From: Dehalococcoidales bacterium
GTDB taxonomy: Bacteria > Chloroflexota > Dehalococcoidia > Dehalococcoidales > RBG-16-60-22
Assembly: GCA_016926705.1 (NCBI GenBank)
Contig: JAFGOC010000146.1
Span: forward strand, 1 to 46,551
Direction of reading: 5' to 3'
DNA: 46,551 nucleotides
Program-made: the position numbers and the translations under genes
Notes under the pieces: model-generated
The model's database searches: none
Told to the model about the DNA's origin: nothing
What the model saw: the letters and a program-made list of their open reading frames with translations, nothing else
In this document: positions 1 to 7,982 of the stretch, piece by piece
Position numbering within the stretch: position 1 is the stretch's first letter
Layout: the number at the start of each line of letters is the position of its first letter

Positions 1-320
1 CGGATAAAGTGCCTCCGCAGATAGAGGTTGACATCAGTGTATTGGCCGAGTTGGACCAGTCTATTTTTGTTAAAGATATCGTCCTCGACCCGGAAATAGA
101 TGTCCAGGACGACCCCGAGCAACTGGTGGTCAAGGTATCCGAAATCATTGTCAAGATAGAAGAAGAAGAGAAACCGGCTGTCGAGGAAGAGGAAGAGTCT
201 GAAGCTGAAGAGGGTGCTGAAGGGGAGGTCAAGGCCGAAGAAACCGAGGGAAAGCCCGAAGCGGAAGCTGGAGCCGAGAGGAAGATGCCGGAGAAGCAGG
301 CACCGGATAGAAAAGAATAG
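1..320 (+). CDS. rplY: 50S ribosomal protein bL25 (CTC family), C-terminal part
   Basis: Only the 3' end of the gene is in the window. The reading frame is open to base 1, so the GTG at base 9 in the ORF track is an internal codon. The visible segment matches the C-terminal beta domain of CTC/TL5-type bL25 proteins, with the usual pattern of an IEVDIS strand, a V/IxD strand and a DDPxxLVVKV strand. That domain follows the 5S rRNA-binding domain, which lies upstream of the window. After it comes a strongly acidic tail of about 50 residues, rich in Glu and Ala and ending in a short basic stretch. Such acidic tails are common in long bL25 proteins. The next gene starts 36 bp downstream on the same strand. 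Confidence 0.85.
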   Translation, partial: DKVPPQIEVDISVLAELDQSIFVKDIVLDPEIDVQDDPEQLVVKVSEIIVKIEEEEKPAVEEEEESEAEEGAEGEVKAEETEGKPEAEAGAERKMPEKQAPDRKE

Positions 321-356
321 ACCAGCCTTTTTCCTGATACGGGTTGGCAGTTTGAG

Positions 357-1196
357 ATGATTATCGATTTCCACGCGCATGTTTTACCGCCGCGGATAAA
401 AAAAGACCGCGGCCGGTATGTGGAAAAAGACGCAGCCTTCGGCCAGATTTACTCCGGCGAAAAGGTTAAAATAGCCACCGCGGAAGACCTTATCAGCAAT
501 ATGGACCGGGATGGGGTCGATATTTCCGTCATCGTCAATTATAGCTGGAGCACGCATGAGCTTTGCGTGGAGACCAATGACTATATTCTTGAATCGGTCG
601 CCCGTTACCCCAAGCGCTTAATTGGCCTTTGCGCCGTCAGCTCTTATGCGGATGACGCCTCACTGAAAGAAATAGAGAGATGCGCTAGCGGGGGTGCAAA
701 AGGGGTGGGCGAACTCCGGCCGGATACCCAGAAACTGGATTATACCAGAAAAAATGTCATCAAGCCTTTCACCGACCTTTTACGGAAACACAAGTTAATT
801 ACGTTAACCCACGCCTCGGAACCAGTGGGGCATTTTTACCCTGGAAAAGGGGAGGCGACTCCGGATGTGCTGTACAAGTTTATCGCGAATTTTACCGGCC
901 TGCCGGTGGTCTGCGCCCACTGGGGCGGTGGCCTGCCGTTTTATACCCTGATGCCGGAAGTGCGAGATGCCCTGAAAGATGTTTATTACGATACGGCCGT
1001 TTCGCCGTTTCTTTACCGGCCGGAGATATACCTTCAAGTTAGCCGGCTGGTAGGGGCGGAGAGGATACTTTACGGCAGTGATTTCCCCGTGGTAGCGCAG
1101 GGCAGGATTATCAAAGAAATAAACGAAGCGGGTCTCCCCGATGACGCGAAAGATAAAATCCTAGCTGGAAACGCGCGCCGGCTACTGGGTCTATAA
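357..1196 (+). CDS. Amidohydrolase family protein (amidohydrolase_2, ACMSD-like TIM barrel)
   Basis: A 279-residue metal-dependent hydrolase or decarboxylase of the amidohydrolase_2 family. The N-terminal HAH motif (His6, His8), a THASE motif near residue 150, CAHWGGG near residue 187 and YGSDFPV near residue 242 supply the expected metal-ligand histidines and catalytic aspartate. Length is normal for the family, and no signal peptide is visible, so it should be cytoplasmic. Relatives include aminocarboxymuconate-semialdehyde decarboxylase and other aromatic-acid decarboxylases, but substrate cannot be told from sequence. The ATG at 357 has only a weak GAG upstream. It sits between bL25 and thpR with short gaps and is probably co-transcribed with thpR, 8 bp downstream. 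Confidence 0.85.
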   Translation: MIIDFHAHVLPPRIKKDRGRYVEKDAAFGQIYSGEKVKIATAEDLISNMDRDGVDISVIVNYSWSTHELCVETNDYILESVARYPKRLIGLCAVSSYADDASLKEIERCASGGAKGVGELRPDTQKLDYTRKNVIKPFTDLLRKHKLITLTHASEPVGHFYPGKGEATPDVLYKFIANFTGLPVVCAHWGGGLPFYTLMPEVRDALKDVYYDTAVSPFLYRPEIYLQVSRLVGAERILYGSDFPVVAQGRIIKEINEAGLPDDAKDKILAGNARRLLGL

Positions 1197-1204
1197 GCGG
1201 GACT

Positions 1205-1780
1205 ATGGAAAAGATACGCTCTTTTATCGCTGTTGAATTACCTGTAGAACTCAAGCAGGCGCTGTCCCGACTACAGGCGAAAATGAAGTCTGCCAGCGCG
1301 CCGGTAAAGTGGGTAGAACCCGGTAATATCCACCTGACGCTCAAGTTCCTGGGCGATATTAATGTTGAAATCACCGGCAGGATAGCGGCGGCTCTGGAAG
1401 ATGCGACCAGGGGCGAGCACCCGTTCGATATCGGGGTAAGCGGGCTCGGGGCATTCCCCGGTTTAAAGAACGCCCGGGTAGTCTGGGTGGGCTTGACCAG
1501 GGAACTGGAAAAACTGGAACAGCTCCAGAAACGTATCGAGGCAGGCCTGACACCGCTAGGGTTTCCGCCGGAAGGCAGGCCTTTTACACCTCACCTTACC
1601 ATCGGCCGCGTGCGTGATTACGCCAGGCCGGACGACAGGCTGGCGCTGGGCGAGATGATAGGCGGTATAAGCCTTGAGAAAGAATATGAAATAGGTGTGA
1701 AGGCGGTTCACCTGATTAAAAGTCAACTTACTCGGGAAGGCCCCATCTACAGTAAAATCAGCACCATCACTTTTAAGTAG
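1205..1780 (+). CDS. thpR: RNA 2',3'-cyclic phosphodiesterase (2H phosphoesterase)
   Basis: A 191-residue member of the LigT/ThpR branch of 2H phosphoesterases, which open 2',3'-cyclic phosphates on RNA ends. The family-defining pair of HxTx motifs is present: HLTL near residue 43 and HLTI near residue 128. The N-terminal RSFIAVELP strand is also typical. Length matches the family. The start codon lies 8 bp after the amidohydrolase stop, so the two are likely translated from one message. Physiological substrates of ThpR proteins are poorly defined, and the neighbours do not narrow this. Confidence 0.92.
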   Translation: MEKIRSFIAVELPVELKQALSRLQAKMKSASAPVKWVEPGNIHLTLKFLGDINVEITGRIAAALEDATRGEHPFDIGVSGLGAFPGLKNARVVWVGLTRELEKLEQLQKRIEAGLTPLGFPPEGRPFTPHLTIGRVRDYARPDDRLALGEMIGGISLEKEYEIGVKAVHLIKSQLTREGPIYSKISTITFK

Positions 1781-1952
1781 TCAATTGTTCCTCCTCATAG
1801 ACTAGAAAAACTCCTCCTTCGTGCATACGTCCCCTTATAGCTCTTAATGTTTACATTTTGTTTATGTGCTGATGATTGAAATTAACGCATTGTTTAGCAT
1901 ATGGTGCCTACAATACTGGCATAAGCTTGACTGAATGCTGGGAGGTGAGAGA

Positions 1953-2978
1953 ATGACCATTCCAAAAGAAAGTATATTACTCGTAGATGATGAAGAAGCG
2001 ATACGCGGCATTCTATCCAAGGGTCTGGGAGCGCGCGGCTTTGTTTGTGATGAAGCCGAAAACGGCGACCAAGCACTAAAGAAACTCAAACAACGGGCTT
2101 CCGACCTGGTTATCATGGACATCAATATGCCGGGAAGAGCGGGCAGCGAGGTACTGCCGGAGATAACCCAGCGCTACCCGGAAACGGCTGTGATTATGGC
2201 CAGCGGCGTGACCGATACCAAGGTCATCGCCAAGTGTATCAGGGATGGAGCTCAAGACTATATCAGTAAGCCATTCAGGTTTGAGCAGGTACTAGCTTGC
2301 GTTAACAGTACTCTCGACAAACGGCGTATAGCGCTTGAGATACAGCGTTATTTCCAGGATTTAGGTAAGAAAATAGGCAGGAATAAGAACGAGTCCAGGC
2401 AGCTGTTCTTCGGGGCTATCCAGACCCTGGTAAACACTCTGGAATCAAAAGACAATTATACCACCGGTCATTCAAATTCCGTCGTTGAAACATCCATGGC
2501 CCTGGGCGAGAAGATGAAATTAAGTACCGAAGAGATGGAAGACCTGTGCTGGGCGGCCATGCTTCATGACGTAGGAAAAATAGTCGTCGACCCTAATATT
2601 CTTAATAAGCCCAGCGAATTAACGACCACCGAATACCGGCATATCATGACACACGCTATCGTCGGGCCGAACCTCGTCAGACCCTTTGTCAACGATAAAA
2701 TAGTGAATATGATTTCACATCACCACGACCATTACGACGGCGGTGGTCTCGACCAGACAATCGTCGGCAAGGACATTCCTCTGGGTGCTAGGATTATCGC
2801 GCTGGCTGATGCTTATCATGCCATGATTTCCGACCGGCCTTACCGCAGGGCATTATCCAAGATGGAGGCGATGGAGGAAATCCAGTGGTGCAGCGGTTCT
2901 CAATTCGACCCGATTATTGCCAATGTTATGATCAGCTTTATCAAGGAGCAAATATTCCAGCCGAGGAAGACAAAATAG
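1953..2978 (+). CDS. Response regulator with HD-GYP-like output domain (REC-HD)
   Basis: I start this gene at ATG 1953 rather than the track's 1935, because GGGAGGTGAG lies just upstream of it. The product has 341 residues. Residues 1-120 form a receiver with the DD acidic pair, phosphoacceptor Asp56 in VIMDINMP and a conserved Lys in SKPF. Residues about 165-335 form an HD-GYP-type domain, the class that hydrolyses cyclic-di-GMP. The HD motif is intact (LHDVGK), but the region that is normally HHExxDGxGYP reads HHHDHYDGGGL, so the GYP signature is missing. Activity on c-di-GMP is therefore uncertain. The gene appears monocistronic, with a strong terminator directly downstream. Confidence 0.9.
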   Translation: MTIPKESILLVDDEEAIRGILSKGLGARGFVCDEAENGDQALKKLKQRASDLVIMDINMPGRAGSEVLPEITQRYPETAVIMASGVTDTKVIAKCIRDGAQDYISKPFRFEQVLACVNSTLDKRRIALEIQRYFQDLGKKIGRNKNESRQLFFGAIQTLVNTLESKDNYTTGHSNSVVETSMALGEKMKLSTEEMEDLCWAAMLHDVGKIVVDPNILNKPSELTTTEYRHIMTHAIVGPNLVRPFVNDKIVNMISHHHDHYDGGGLDQTIVGKDIPLGARIIALADAYHAMISDRPYRRALSKMEAMEEIQWCSGSQFDPIIANVMISFIKEQIFQPRKTK

Positions 2979-3006
2979 CCTGATATCAGGTAAGGTTGAT
3001 AAGTTA

Positions 3007-3045
3007 AGAGGGGTGGGTATCTTCAACCCACTCCTCTTTTGTTTT
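3007..3045 (+). terminator. Rho-independent terminator after REC-HD gene
   Basis: A 12-bp stem (AGAGGGGTGGGT with ACCCACTCCTCT, one G-T pair) closes a 7-base loop and is followed by TTT-G-TTTT. It lies 29 bp past the REC-HD stop, between two convergent genes. It should end the + strand transcript. There is no comparable T-run for the opposite strand. Confidence 0.85.
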
Positions 3046-3051
3046 GAAGTG

Positions 3052-4203
3052 CTATTTTAAAAAGGACGTTGCGCCGGTATGAGCGGTATCGTAGCCGCCT
3101 GCTTTATCAACCACCGCTTTAAATTCATCGGTGGTAACGGTGCGGAGGAGAGGAGCCAGCAGCTCGCTGTGGTAATTGGCTATCGGTATAACAAGGTCGT
3201 ATCGCTCACGAAATAAAGGCAGGAAATCTATATTGCAACTGCGCGCCGCGGCCTCTATTCCTAAAGCTACATCCGCTTCACCGTGGGCAATGCTTAAGCC
3301 CACGGCAAGGTGGGTGTCCATTTCACTCTGGTAGCCTTTAATATCTTTCGGACTGATGCCCAGGCGGCGAAGCTGTATATCCAGGAGCACCCTCGTCCCG
3401 GCGCCTTTCTGGCGGTTAACGAAAGTGATATCAGGGCGTTTTAAATCAGCGATTCCCTTGATACGCTTGGGATTGCCGGGAGCGAACATCAGTCCCTGAA
3501 TACGGTAAGCCAGGTGTACGATGGCGACCTCACGTCCCGGTAGCACTCTTTTTACATAAGGATAATTATACTCGCCCGTCTCTTCATCAAGCAGGTGTAT
3601 ACCAGCAAGATGCGCCCGGTCTTCCTGGATGGCAATGAGTCCCCCGAGGCTGCCGGCATGGGTTATCTGTATCTTGAGTTTCTTATTTTCCCTCCGGGTC
3701 AGGTCTACCAGAATATTAAGCGCCATGTCATGACTGCCGACAATGTGGATGGTATCATTATCTTTAGCGGAATCGCTGGTAATTTCTGGCGCACTCGAGG
3801 TTGCCTGTCTTTCTTCGCGCCAGCGAGCCAGCTGGAGATAAAAATCGGCTTCAATATCCTCCGGACTGTAGCCCATGCTAAGCGCTTTGAGGATATCATT
3901 GCCGACCATTTCCGAGAGACGCCGGCGTCTTTCCAGGAGTATGTTGGGGTCATCCGTTCTGGCGGTAACGACGGTGCCGCCCCGCTTGCGGGCGACGACG
4001 ACCTTCTCCTGCTCCAGTAAGAGATATGCCCGCAAAATCGTGTTCTGGTTGATGTTTAGGAATTCGGCAAGCTGCCTGACAGGAGGTAGGTGGTCGCCGG
4101 GCTTCAGCTTTTCCACAGCGATAAGGTTTCTAACCTGGTCCGCTATCTGCAGGTGGAGCGGGTCTTTAGAGTGCTGGTCAATCTGAAGATCGGCAATATC
4201 CAT
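3052..4203 (-). CDS. GntR-family regulator with PBP-like (molybdate-type) ligand domain
   Basis: A 383-residue one-component transcription factor. Residues about 10-80 form a GntR winged helix with LPPVRQLAEFLNINQNTILRAY as the recognition region. A helical linker follows to about residue 140. Residues about 150-370 match the PBP_like domain (PF12727 type), recognisable by FVNRQKGAGTR, GYQSEMDTHLAV, and ADVALGIEAAA followed by FLPLFRERYDL. This domain also occurs in MoeA- and ModE-type proteins, so molybdate, tungstate or a cofactor precursor is a reasonable ligand guess; the sequence does not prove it. No Shine-Dalgarno is visible before the ATG. A molybdenum-sensing role would suit the molybdopterin enzyme 27 kb away, but that link is inference. 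Confidence 0.85.
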   Translation of the reverse strand: MDIADLQIDQHSKDPLHLQIADQVRNLIAVEKLKPGDHLPPVRQLAEFLNINQNTILRAYLLLEQEKVVVARKRGGTVVTARTDDPNILLERRRRLSEMVGNDILKALSMGYSPEDIEADFYLQLARWREERQATSSAPEITSDSAKDNDTIHIVGSHDMALNILVDLTRRENKKLKIQITHAGSLGGLIAIQEDRAHLAGIHLLDEETGEYNYPYVKRVLPGREVAIVHLAYRIQGLMFAPGNPKRIKGIADLKRPDITFVNRQKGAGTRVLLDIQLRRLGISPKDIKGYQSEMDTHLAVGLSIAHGEADVALGIEAAARSCNIDFLPLFRERYDLVIPIANYHSELLAPLLRTVTTDEFKAVVDKAGGYDTAHTGATSFLK

Positions 4204-4677
4204 ATGTAATAAGCCAAATGCATATATTATACGTGCTGTTAATATAGCCTAATGCCATCCCATTGTCAACGCTTCTCGATTACTAAACGGCTGTTATCAA
4301 CATAATTTCTACCGCGGTTCTTTCATAAAACAGGTGTAGTCATTCACTCATATCTACAGCAAGTTTTCATCGAATGCTGACGGTATTGATTTCTATAAAA
4401 TGTTGCCGGTTCAAAAAGACATTTATTAAGGTACATGTTTGCCTGTAATTTCAGGTACAGGGAAACCCTTATACCAACTTGCGGAAAGTTTCAGGGCATG
4501 GTTGGTAGTTACTTGGTTTAATGCAACGTATTTATCAGCTAATATTTTAATAAATCCCATAATCAATATAAAAAAATAATCATGAATCACATGTGCAGTT
4601 CATGTTTATGAGTTGCTTCACTATTTTTTTATTTAAAAATAGGGGGATGCCCTCATGGATAAAAAGGAGGCCAACAA
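4204..4677. other. 474-bp intergenic region upstream of the chemotaxis cluster
   Basis: No ORF of note. It holds the divergent 5' regions of the GntR regulator (-) and the mcp gene (+). Two small stem-loops sit at 4442-4473: CCTG-TAATTT-CAGG, then GGTA/AGGG pairing with CCCT/TACC. An imperfect palindrome lies at 4581-4604 (CATGAA...TTCATG around CACATGTG). A short GGGGGATGCCCTC hairpin lies close to the mcp ribosome site. The region is AT-rich near 4550-4640. No known riboswitch consensus was recognised. Confidence 0.5.
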
Positions 4678-7191
4678 GTGTCCGAGAAACTAAAGCAGAT
4701 TTTTGATCTCAAACAACTACTAAAACTCAATCTACAGACGAAGATACTGGCGCTGGGAATAGTGATTATAGCAGCTTTTATCGGCGTAATACTGGGTTAT
4801 ATGCTGCCCGGCGTACAGGATTCCATAATGACTGAAAGAGAAAACAAGATCCAGGAAGAAACGCAAATCGCCTGGGGCATTATAGATAGCTGCTATCAAC
4901 AGCAGAGTTTGCGTGTATTATCTGAAAAGGATGCCAAGGCTGAAGCAATCAGGTTGCTACGTGGCCTAAGATATGGGCCGGAGAATACCGATTATTTCTG
5001 GATTAACGATTACCGACCCTATATGATTATGGACCCATATAAAATAGCCCTTCAGGGGTCTGACCTTAGCGCTGTAACGGACCCCAGCGGCAGGACAATA
5101 TTTGTGGAAATGGTGGATATCTGTGCGCAGCAGGGCGAAGGCCTTATCAGCTACACGTGGCAATATTTGGATGATAATCAAAGGCAAGAAGAAAAAATCA
5201 GCTATGTCAAAGCATTTGAGCCCTGGGAGTGGATAGTTGGTACCGGCGTATATACGGTGGATATCCAGCAGGTAATCGATGCCCAGAGGAATCAATACCT
5301 CTTGGTAGCGGGCATTATGGCGTTGATATGTTTTGCCCTGATATACTTCCTCACCAGACCGATTTCAAGGAATATCAAGAGACTGGCCAGCGTGGCTGAT
5401 AAGCTGGCAATCGGCGACACAAAGCAGAAGGTAAAAGTAAAATCAAGTGATGAAACGGGTGAGTTGGCGGAGTCACTGACAAATGTCATCAACTATCTCT
5501 GGGAGACGTCACAGGTTGCGGAGAAGATAGCAGAAGGGGATTTGACGGTTCAAGTTACTCCGAAATCAGAGAACGATACACTGGCAAAGAGTTTTAACAA
5601 AATGGTGACGAACCTTAAATTAATGATTGAAGACGTCCGCCAGAAAATCAGTTATCTTAATCAGATTCCCAACACGATTTTAGTAGTAGATACTGACTAT
5701 AATATTCTCTTTGTGAATCGGGTTGCTGCCCGTGCCGCAGGTAAAAAGGCGGAAGAGTGCGTCGGGAAGAAGTGTTACGATTTGTTCAGCACGGCTGACT
5801 GTAAAACAGAGGAATGCGGGTGCGCTAAAGCATTCCAAACCAATAAGGTTATAACAAAGGAAACTACGGTGAAACTATCCTCCGGCGAGATTCCTGTTCG
5901 TTACACCTGTGCGCCCATCAAGGATGCCGATGGCAAGGTAATCGGCGCTACCGAGTACGTGCTTGATATCAGCAAGGAAAAGGCGGCTGTGGCGAGAATG
6001 ACCGAAATATCGGAGAGTCTGTCGAAAGCGAGTGAAGAGCTTAAGGCAGCTTCAGAGCAGTCGGGCTCGGCGACGGAGCAGATAGCCAGTGTCAGCCAGC
6101 AGGTGGCAAGGGGGGCGGAGGAGCAGACCAGGGGTATCAATGAGGTCAACCGTGCTATCGACGAGCTTGAAAAATCGATAGGACAGGTCGATAAAGGCAG
6201 CAAGGACCAGGCTAAAGCCGTGGAGCAAACCGCCGGCATCGTGCAGCAGGTCTCAAGCGCTGCGGAGCAGACAGCAGCCAGCGCCCAGGAAGCTGCTAAC
6301 GTTGCCGGTCAAGCCGCTGAAGTCGCCAAGCAGGGCACCGAAACGGTGGAAAAGACGATTGCGGGCATCAGACAAATCAATACCAGCATGCAGGACGTTG
6401 CTAATAAGGTAGCGGAATTAGGCAAGCATTCGGAAGAAATCGGCGGTATGATTGCTGTAATCGATGATATTGCCGCCCAGACAAATCTGCTGGCTCTGAA
6501 TGCTGCCATCGAGGCGGCGCGAGCCGGAGACCAGGGCCGCGGTTTTGCGGTGGTGGCTGACGAGGTCAAGAAGCTGGCGGAGAGGACGGCCAAGGAGACC
6601 AAAGAAATTGCCACACTTGTCAGCAGCGTGCAGAAGGGCGTCAATGAATCGATAAAGGCTTCCATGGAAGGAGCCAAACAGGCTGAAGAGGGTTCGGTCC
6701 TGGCCAATGAAGCCGGGACGGCACTCGACCAGATTCTGGATTCTATCAACGGCATGACTTCCCAGATAGAACAGATATCTGCGGCAGCCGAGGAAATGAG
6801 CGCATCTTCCAGCGAAATGGTTAAGGTGGTTGAGGAAGTAAGTATGATTGCTGAAGAGAACCTCAATGCTACGAAGCAGATGAGTGAAAGTAAGACCAAG
6901 GTAAGCGAGTCGGCTAATACCGTAGCCGCCACGACCGAGGAAAACAGCGCGGCCACGGAGCAGATGTCAGCTTCAGCACAGGAGATGAGTGCTCAAGTAC
7001 AGCAGGTGGTTACGGCAGCCCAGTCGCTGTCAAAGATGGCCAGCGACCTGAAAGATGCCATCAACCTGTTTGAACTACGAAACAGGGATACCATTGGAAA
7101 AAGCAAGGACAAGGACGCTGCCGAAAGCGAAAGTGGTAGCGGAAACGGAAAAAAGAGCAAGCCCAATATCAAGAATACCGTTGAAATGTAA
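4678..7191 (+). CDS. Methyl-accepting chemotaxis protein (Cache-HAMP-PAS-MCP signal)
   Basis: An 837-residue chemoreceptor. The GTG start is set by AAAAAGGAGG 7 nt upstream. A membrane segment at about 22-46 is followed by an extracytoplasmic single-Cache domain (about 50-205, with [18 protein letters not shown], typical of sCache_2). The second membrane segment is at about 207-227. Then come HAMP and HAMP-like linkers (about 228-315) and a PAS domain (about 320-440) containing a Cys cluster (CYDLF...C...CGC). The long coiled-coil signalling domain runs from about 445 to 800. The CheA/CheW-contact hairpin tip is present near residue 600 ([17 protein letters not shown]). As the only receptor here, and first in the che cluster, it is presumably the main input to this CheA. 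Cache ligands are often small organic acids, but none can be assigned. Confidence 0.95.
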   Translation: MSEKLKQIFDLKQLLKLNLQTKILALGIVIIAAFIGVILGYMLPGVQDSIMTERENKIQEETQIAWGIIDSCYQQQSLRVLSEKDAKAEAIRLLRGLRYGPENTDYFWINDYRPYMIMDPYKIALQGSDLSAVTDPSGRTIFVEMVDICAQQGEGLISYTWQYLDDNQRQEEKISYVKAFEPWEWIVGTGVYTVDIQQVIDAQRNQYLLVAGIMALICFALIYFLTRPISRNIKRLASVADKLAIGDTKQKVKVKSSDETGELAESLTNVINYLWETSQVAEKIAEGDLTVQVTPKSENDTLAKSFNKMVTNLKLMIEDVRQKISYLNQIPNTILVVDTDYNILFVNRVAARAAGKKAEECVGKKCYDLFSTADCKTEECGCAKAFQTNKVITKETTVKLSSGEIPVRYTCAPIKDADGKVIGATEYVLDISKEKAAVARMTEISESLSKASEELKAASEQSGSATEQIASVSQQVARGAEEQTRGINEVNRAIDELEKSIGQVDKGSKDQAKAVEQTAGIVQQVSSAAEQTAASAQEAANVAGQAAEVAKQGTETVEKTIAGIRQINTSMQDVANKVAELGKHSEEIGGMIAVIDDIAAQTNLLALNAAIEAARAGDQGRGFAVVADEVKKLAERTAKETKEIATLVSSVQKGVNESIKASMEGAKQAEEGSVLANEAGTALDQILDSINGMTSQIEQISAAAEEMSASSSEMVKVVEEVSMIAEENLNATKQMSESKTKVSESANTVAATTEENSAATEQMSASAQEMSAQVQQVVTAAQSLSKMASDLKDAINLFELRNRDTIGKSKDKDAAESESGSGNGKKSKPNIKNTVEM

Positions 7192-7200
7192 ACATGATAC

Positions 7201-7235
7201 AGCGAAGTTGGGGCGGACTACGCCCCAACTTCGCT
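7201..7235 (+). promoter_or_regulatory. Perfect 15-bp hairpin between mcp and cheW
   Basis: AGCGAAGTTGGGGCG and its exact reverse complement flank a 5-base loop, starting 9 bp after the mcp stop. There is no T-run after it (TTAACT follows), so it is not a canonical intrinsic terminator. It could protect the mcp mRNA 3' end or reduce read-through into cheW, giving receptor and cheW different levels. Confidence 0.7.
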
Positions 7236-7291
7236 TAACTGCCGGATAGTTACGGCACACGGAATCTTACCCCGGCACAGGAGGAACAGCG

Positions 7292-7798
7292 ATGGCAAAA
7301 GATACGTTAGCAAACGAAAAGCAAATGGTGTTGTTTGAGCTAGGAACGGAGACTTACGGTCTGGATATAGCATCCGTTCATGAAATAATACGTATGCAAC
7401 CGATAACCAAGGTCCCCAAGGCGCCTTTCTATGTGGAGGGGGTAATTAATTTAAGGGGCCGGGTCATTCCGGTAATCGATATCGGGAAGAGATTCGGCTT
7501 TGAGAAAACAGAAGAAGCTAAAAACAACCGTATCGTTGTCATTAATATAAAGGATACTACACTCGGAATCATCGTGGACGCTGTGACCGAGGTTATCCGT
7601 ATACCTGCAGAGTCTATCGACCCGGTTTCAGATATAGTCACTTCCGGGCAATCAGATTACCTGCAGGGAATTGCCAAACTGCCGGAAAAGATGATTATCA
7701 TTCTGGCACTGGATAAATTGCTGATGAAAGACGCTGAACTGGTCGACATGACCGCTCAAGATGAAGACGTAAAACAGGAACCGGCGAGTATAAAGTAA
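7292..7798 (+). CDS. cheW: Chemotaxis coupling protein CheW
   Basis: A 168-residue CheW, which joins receptors to the CheA kinase at the membrane. The whole protein is one CheW-like SH3-type fold, with GLDIASVHEIIR, GVINLRGRVIPVIDI and LGIIVDAVTEVIR, the usual landmarks. A GGAGG lies 9 nt before ATG. The tail after about residue 148 is acidic and probably disordered. It follows mcp across the hairpin and precedes cheA by 184 bp. That gap contains no convincing gene. Confidence 0.95.
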   Translation: MAKDTLANEKQMVLFELGTETYGLDIASVHEIIRMQPITKVPKAPFYVEGVINLRGRVIPVIDIGKRFGFEKTEEAKNNRIVVINIKDTTLGIIVDAVTEVIRIPAESIDPVSDIVTSGQSDYLQGIAKLPEKMIIILALDKLLMKDAELVDMTAQDEDVKQEPASIK

Positions 7799-7982
7799 AG
7801 AAGAGGCTTCATCGTGCAAGTTGAAAAACCGGCCTCCTCCCGCGCCTTTAAAAAGAAAAAGCAGATAGTAACGTTCAGGTATTGTGAAACTTTACTACGG
7901 AAGTGGAATTAACCGCCGGGAGAGGTATGTATAAGTTGTAGTTGTATTAATCAAAGTAACCAGATAGTGAAAGGAGAACAGC

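Noticed and set aside
4440-4500. GEMM-type c-di-GMP riboswitch upstream of mcp
   Set aside because: Stem-loops are present but the conserved core and tetraloop/receptor pattern are not.
6309-6956. 215-aa minus-strand ORF opposite mcp
   Set aside because: Ala/Ser-rich antisense of the MCP coiled coil, as expected from its codon pattern.
7814-7912. Possible 32-codon GTG ORF between cheW and cheA
   Set aside because: Weak ribosome site, basic low-complexity product, no recognisable feature; could be chance.
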